Shown: positions 60,394 through 64,000 of the stretch, one piece after another
Layout of the letters: each line of letters opens with the position of its first letter
Numbering within the stretch: position 1 is the stretch's first letter
From: Acidobacteriota bacterium
GTDB lineage: Bacteria > Acidobacteriota > Vicinamibacteria > Vicinamibacterales > SCN-69-37
Length of the DNA: 64,000 bases
Assembly (NCBI GenBank): GCA_947467605.1
Contig: CANIII010000003.1
Coordinates: 138,154-202,153 of the forward strand
Direction of reading: 5' to 3'
Made by a program: the position numbers and the translations under genes
Notes under the pieces: model-generated
Seen by the model: the letters and a program-made list of their open reading frames with translations, nothing else
Told to the model about the DNA's origin: nothing
The model's database searches: none

Positions 60394-60824
60394 AGAAAAC
60401 CGTACTCACGCTGTGCGCCGCGCTCATCTGCTCCGCCGCCCTTTCCGCCCAGACCCAGCAGGCTCCGCCGGCTGGTCCGTCAGCTCCGAAACCGACGGCT
60501 CCGGCTGCCGGTGCTGCAGCCATGACCATCGCGGGCAACTGGACCATCTCGCTCGACGCCGGTCAGGGCCCGATGGACATCGGTGCGTCCATCAAACTCG
60601 AAGGCAAGAAGATCACAGGCATGCTTTCCAGCCAGATGGGCGACACGGCCCTCGAAGGCGAGTTCGCTGAGGGCAAGGCGACGTTCGGCATCAACTTTGA
60701 TGGCGGCGGCGGTGCGATGTCGATCACGTTCACCGGCACCATGAAAGATGCCGACAACATGACAGGCACGATGAGCGGCCCCATGGGCGAGATCCCCTGG
60801 GTTGGCAAGCGCGTGAAGGGCTAA
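60390..60824 (+). CDS. Small secreted beta-rich protein, unknown function (paralogue 1)
   Basis: This 144-residue protein has a signal peptide (1-20, ending ALSA), an Ala/Pro linker and a beta-rich domain with AGNWTISLDAGQGPMDI, LEGKKITGML, GTMKDADNMTGTM and WVGKRVKG. The next gene has the same layout (GKWTM ... EGDKLTGTY ... SWVAKR), so they are paralogues. The fold might be lipocalin-like but I cannot assign a family. ATG 60390 overlaps the phosphoesterase stop and has GGAGG six bases upstream. Confidence 0.7.
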   Translation: MKKTVLTLCAALICSAALSAQTQQAPPAGPSAPKPTAPAAGAAAMTIAGNWTISLDAGQGPMDIGASIKLEGKKITGMLSSQMGDTALEGEFAEGKATFGINFDGGGGAMSITFTGTMKDADNMTGTMSGPMGEIPWVGKRVKG

Positions 60825-60828
60825 CGCG

Positions 60829-61245
60829 ATGCGTCGCCGACTGGCACTCCTGCTGGCACTGCCGCTCCTCGTCGTCGGTCTCGCGACCGCGGCGGTGTCT
60901 GCGCAGACCCCCGCGGCCCCGGCCGCGAAGGTCCCTGACGTCGCAGGCAAATGGACGATGGCGCTCGAATTGAGCATCGGCACGTCGAACCCGACGCTGG
61001 TGCTCAAGCAGGAGGGCGACAAGCTGACCGGCACCTACACGGGCCGATACGGCGACGCCAAAGTCGCTGGCAAGATCACGGCCGACCGCCAACTGCAGTT
61101 CACGGTGTCACTCGATGCGGAGGGCCAGTCGCTGACGATGTACTTCCTGGGCGAAGTGGCAACGGACGGACAGACCATCACCAAGGGCACATGCAATGTC
61201 GAGGGCCTCGGCGAGGGCAGCTGGGTAGCCAAGAGAGCAAGTTAG
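60829..61245 (+). CDS. Small secreted beta-rich protein, unknown function (paralogue 2)
   Basis: This 138-residue protein has a signal peptide (1-25, ending AVSA) and a domain with DVAGKWTMALELSIGTSNPTLVLKQEGDKLTGTY, here described by its GKWTM and EGDKL landmarks, DAKVAGKI and SWVAKR. It aligns with the preceding gene over the mature part. It lies four bases downstream of it and ends at a TAG that is also the first unit of a heptamer array leading into a strong terminator. Confidence 0.7.
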   Translation: MRRRLALLLALPLLVVGLATAAVSAQTPAAPAAKVPDVAGKWTMALELSIGTSNPTLVLKQEGDKLTGTYTGRYGDAKVAGKITADRQLQFTVSLDAEGQSLTMYFLGEVATDGQTITKGTCNVEGLGEGSWVAKRAS

Positions 61246-61274
61246 AAGTTAGAAAGGCAAGAAGTTGAAAGTTC
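61237..61274. repeat. Left heptamer-periodic arm of an inverted repeat
   Basis: AGTTAGA, AGTTAGA, AAGGCAA, GAAGTTG, AAAGTTC follow one another from the stop codon of the preceding gene. The reverse complement of 61328-61369 aligns with it over most of its length, so the two arms can fold around the terminator. Confidence 0.65.
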
Positions 61275-61278
61275 GGTG

Positions 61279-61320
61279 GCGGGCGACGGGGACATACTCC
61301 CCTCGCCCGCTTTTTATTTT
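61279..61320 (+). terminator. Strong rho-independent terminator after the secreted-paralogue pair
   Basis: GCGGGCGACGGGG pairs with CCCCTCGCCCGC across loop ACATACT, with one bulge, followed by TTTTTATTTT at 61311-61320. It ends the yggX-to-paralogue transcript. Confidence 0.9.
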
Positions 61321-61327
61321 GAGTATC

Positions 61328-61369
61328 GAACTCAACTTCCCACTTCTTGCCTTTTGACTTTCAACTTGC
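61328..61369. repeat. Right heptamer-periodic arm of an inverted repeat
   Basis: The reverse complement reads GCAAGTTG, AAAGTCA, AAAGGCAAGAAGT and GGGAAGTTGAGTTC, matching the left arm with few changes. Same family as 26615-26664. Confidence 0.65.
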
Positions 61370-61394
61370 CTGTCTCTGCCGTAGCATTGCGACG

Positions 61395-61419
61395 ATTTAG
61401 TTAAGCGGTTGAACTAAGT
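61395..61419. promoter_or_regulatory. Inverted repeat ATTTAGTT-N9-AACTAAGT upstream of the PIG-L gene
   Basis: Eight-base arms with one mismatch flank AAGCGGTTG, 18 bases before ATG 61437. It looks like a dimeric repressor operator; an ArsR-type winged-helix protein would fit the size, but this is a guess. Confidence 0.45.
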
Positions 61420-61436
61420 ACCACGGAGCGATCCCC

Positions 61437-64000
61437 ATGACGAAGTCACGCGTGCTCGGTTCAGCGGTCGCTGTTGCGGCTGTTGCCTTCATTGCTTCTG
61501 CCAGTTCCTTCACGCGCCTCGACGCGCAAAACCGGAAAGACTATTCGATTCTCGCGACCGACAGCGGCCACGCCGCGCTCGGTCTCGCGATCCGCAAGCT
61601 TGGCGTGGCCGGCACGTACATGCAGGCGCCCGCGCATCCGGATGACGAAACCAATGCGCTGTTTGCCCTCTACGGCTACGGCATGGGCATGCGCGTGATT
61701 GACGTGCAGAACAATCGCGGCGACGGCGGGCAGAACGAAATCGGCCCGGAACTCTTCCGCAACATCGGCGTGCTGCGCACGTCGGAGCTACTCGCCGCGC
61801 ACCGGATCGACGGCGCAGAGCAGTACTTCACACGCGCTATTGACTACGGCTACTCGTTCTCGCCCGAGGAGGTCATCAAGAAATGGGGACGCGAGCGGAT
61901 CGTCGGCGACTACGTGCGCTTCCTGCGTCAGTTCCGTCCTGATGTGCTGCTGACAATGAACATTCAGGGCGGCGGCGGTGACCGTGCCCATGAAGCCACC
62001 ACAATCCTGGCGCGCGAAGGCTATATGGCCGCCGGCGATCCGACGAAGTATCCCGAGCAGATTCGCGAGGGACTGCGTCCATGGCAGCCGTACAAGTTGT
62101 ACTTCGCCGGTGCCGGTGTTGGCGCCGGACGTCTCGGCGGCGCGCCGCAAACAGGACCGGTGACGCCCCCACCCGCGCATTTGTGCCGCGTGGACAGCTC
62201 CATCTTTGACTCACTGCTCTCCCGCACGTACGCCGACATCAGCGCCGATGCGCGCAGCAACCACAAGTGCCAGGGTATGGGCGGCGTTCCGGCAGTGCCG
62301 GGCTTTGCCGGTGGACGCGGCGGACGTGGCGGCGCGCCGGGCGGTGCGCCGGGCGGCGCAGGTGGTCGCGGTACGGCACCTGCGGCGGCGCCGGCAGGTG
62401 CCGCGCCCGCAGCGCCGGTGCCTCCGGGCGCGGCCTACACGCTGATGGCCACGACGCCGTCGATGGCCGCGCAGAAAGACAAGGACGAGACGTCATTCTT
62501 TGACGGCATTGACGTGAGCATCGCGGGCCTCGCGCGCTACGCCGGCGCGAATCCGCCGACGGCACTCAAGACCGGTCTCGCCGCGATTGCCGAGCAGGCT
62601 GATCTCGCGAAGAAGGCGTTCGAGTCGGGCAAAGACGACATGACGGCGGGTCCGGCTGAAGCCGGGCTCACGGCGATCCGCACGCTGCGCGGTCAACTCA
62701 GCGGCATGGGGCTCAGCGACGACGCGCGTTACGAGATCGACTTCCGCCTCAAGGTCAAGGAAGGCGACTACGAGAACGCGGTCATCCTCGCGCACGGCAT
62801 CACGTTTGCCGCCGTTGCGAACGACGGTCTCGTCGTCGGCGGTCAGCCGATCTCGGTGCAGATCGCGGCACAGAACCGTGGCGCGAGCGACATCTCGGTG
62901 ACGGACGTGAAGGTGTCGGGCATTGACGCGGCACGCGCCTGCGCGCCGGGCGCGGCCAGGAAAGATGCGGTCTACACGTGCACGTCCACCGGCACAATCC
63001 CGGCCAACGCGAAGGCCACTGAGCCGTACTTTACGGACAAGTACTGGAAGCATCCCGAAAATGACGCGGCGTACGACTTTGATCCGAGCGTGCCGTTCGG
63101 TGTGCCGTTCGCGCCGACACCGTTCCGTGTGGCGTTCAAGGTCAAGGCCGGCAGCGTGGAAGTCACTCGCGACCTCCCCATCGAGTATCGCTATGTGAAG
63201 GATGTGTACTTCGGCGACAAGCGCATGGAACTGAACGTCGTGCCCGCATTCTCGGTGGCGGTCACGCCAGAGTTGGCCATCATCCCGACGGGCGGTGTGG
63301 CTGGCAAGCCGGTTGAGCGCGAGATCTTCGTCACCGTCACGAACGGCGCGAAGACGGCGGCCGAAGCCAGCGTCTCATTGAAGCTGCCGGCTGGTTGGAA
63401 AGTGACACCGGCGACCACGCCGATCACGTTCGAGAAGGAAGACGAGTCGCTGTCCGCGCGCTTCGTGATCACAGCGCCGCTGGCGGTCAAGGCCGGCGAC
63501 GTGGCGCTCAAGGCCATTGTCACGTCGAAGGCCACCGGCACGACGGAATTCAGCACGGGGTATCAGGAGATCGACTACCCGCACATTCAGCGTCGACAGG
63601 TGATGAACCCCGCCGAGACATCGCTGAAGGTGATGGAAGTGCACATGGCGGCAGGGATCAAAGTCGGCTACATCAACGGCGCGGGCGATCAAGTTCCGCC
63701 GGCGATCACGCAGCTCGGCGCGAAGCTCACATACATCGACGCGAGCGAAATGGCGTGGGGCGATCTGGCGAAGTACGACGTGATCATGACGGGCGTGCGC
63801 GCCTATGAACGGCGCAACGATCTGCGCGCCTACAATCGCCGACTCCTCGACTACGTGAAGAACGGCGGCACGGTGCTCGTGCAGTACAACAAGAACGAGT
63901 TCAACCAGGCGCAGTACGGACCGTATCCGGCGCAGATCGGCGGCTCGGGTGTGAGCGGGCGCGTGAACGACGAAAACGTGCCAGTCAAACTGCTGAACCC
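61437..64000 (+). CDS. Secreted PIG-L family deacetylase (3'-truncated by the window)
   Basis: The frame is open from ATG 61437 to the window end (854 codons visible). A signal peptide (about 1-30, ending RLDA) is followed by the PIG-L motif APAHPDDET (His67, Asp69, Asp70), then RNIGVLRTSELLAAHRIDGAEQ and DRAHEAT with the third metal-binding His. A Gly/Arg/Ala/Pro-rich stretch lies at about 285-325, then Ig-like beta regions (about 490-690, e.g. VEREIFVTVTNGAKTAAEA) and a glutamine-amidotransferase-like segment at the end (GVRAYERR, NGGTVLVQYNKNEF). It likely removes N-acetyl groups from sugars outside the inner membrane. GGAG eight bases before the ATG supports the start. Confidence 0.9.
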   Translation, partial: MTKSRVLGSAVAVAAVAFIASASSFTRLDAQNRKDYSILATDSGHAALGLAIRKLGVAGTYMQAPAHPDDETNALFALYGYGMGMRVIDVQNNRGDGGQNEIGPELFRNIGVLRTSELLAAHRIDGAEQYFTRAIDYGYSFSPEEVIKKWGRERIVGDYVRFLRQFRPDVLLTMNIQGGGGDRAHEATTILAREGYMAAGDPTKYPEQIREGLRPWQPYKLYFAGAGVGAGRLGGAPQTGPVTPPPAHLCRVDSSIFDSLLSRTYADISADARSNHKCQGMGGVPAVPGFAGGRGGRGGAPGGAPGGAGGRGTAPAAAPAGAAPAAPVPPGAAYTLMATTPSMAAQKDKDETSFFDGIDVSIAGLARYAGANPPTALKTGLAAIAEQADLAKKAFESGKDDMTAGPAEAGLTAIRTLRGQLSGMGLSDDARYEIDFRLKVKEGDYENAVILAHGITFAAVANDGLVVGGQPISVQIAAQNRGASDISVTDVKVSGIDAARACAPGAARKDAVYTCTSTGTIPANAKATEPYFTDKYWKHPENDAAYDFDPSVPFGVPFAPTPFRVAFKVKAGSVEVTRDLPIEYRYVKDVYFGDKRMELNVVPAFSVAVTPELAIIPTGGVAGKPVEREIFVTVTNGAKTAAEASVSLKLPAGWKVTPATTPITFEKEDESLSARFVITAPLAVKAGDVALKAIVTSKATGTTEFSTGYQEIDYPHIQRRQVMNPAETSLKVMEVHMAAGIKVGYINGAGDQVPPAITQLGAKLTYIDASEMAWGDLAKYDVIMTGVRAYERRNDLRAYNRRLLDYVKNGGTVLVQYNKNEFNQAQYGPYPAQIGGSGVSGRVNDENVPVKLLN

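Noticed and set aside
1..64000. CRISPR array, insertion sequence or integron
   Set aside because: No regularly spaced direct repeats of 25-40 bases, no transposase or recombinase gene and no terminal inverted repeats were found.
61437..64000. Frameshift in the PIG-L gene
   Set aside because: Reading from ATG 61437, one frame stays open to the window end and carries all motifs in order; only the window edge truncates it.

Overview
The window is GC-rich bacterial chromosome with very tight packing: nearly every gene abuts or overlaps its neighbour (ATGA, GTGA and TAATG junctions), and no gene-free stretch exceeds about 260 bases. Gram-negative envelope genes (TamA/TamB, a surface-antigen barrel, signal peptidase I), CarD, Rex, several secreted M28 peptidases, PD40 propellers and a PIG-L deacetylase with Gly/Arg/Ala-rich inserts point to Acidobacteriota, most likely the Vicinamibacteria. 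That placement is inference; there is no rRNA here. I see no phage, IS element, CRISPR array or composition break, so this looks like ordinary chromosome.

Layout. 1-2.3 kb: two tandem thymidylate-kinase-like genes, YacG and an M28/glutaminyl-cyclase-like peptidase. 2.3-6.1 kb: a LeuA-like enzyme, an FHA-GAF-SpoIIE phosphatase, a zinc-ribbon membrane protein and a rhomboid protease. 6.1-9.7 kb: a coupled pair, a TPR protein with a gluzincin site and an EF-hand caspase-fold protein lacking the usual Cys. 9.7-13.3 kb: a ketoacyl-synthase / FAD reductase / ICMT-like operon diverging from a second ICMT-like methyltransferase. 13.3-20.9 kb: Lon, a glycosyltransferase, a phospholipid-methyltransferase-like gene, a homocysteine methyltransferase/MTHFR fusion, NuoI and LepB. 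20.9-26.4 kb: the rex-moaC-acyl-CoA ligase operon, a secreted Ig-like protein, PlsC and CarD. 26.6-36.8 kb: secreted M28 peptidases, tRNA-Leu(CAA), P5C dehydrogenase, a STAS protein, zinc-ribbon and DUF3014 genes. 36.8-42.0 kb: a lipid-modification cluster (two CFA-superfamily methyltransferases, a desaturase, a flavin oxidoreductase, DUF1365). 42.0-48.3 kb: a hybrid histidine kinase, a zinc ribbon, DUF3810, NDH-2 and a molybdopterin oxidoreductase. 48.3-57.8 kb: an outer-membrane block (protease-propeller-barrel fusion, TamB, TamA). 57.8-64 kb: YggX, a POT transporter, a stand-alone LigD phosphoesterase, two small secreted paralogues and a PIG-L deacetylase cut by the window end.

The strongest themes for follow-up are: the lipid cluster at 36.8-42.0 kb; the KAS/FAD/ICMT operon; the protease-propeller-barrel fusion beside TamAB; the P-loop Lys-to-Arg change in the thymidylate-kinase pair; a REPIN-like palindrome pair inside a coding sequence; heptamer-periodic purine arrays that begin at stop codons and lead into terminators; and a recurrent promoter layout in which a -10-like box lies only 6-10 nt before the start codon, implying many leaderless mRNAs.
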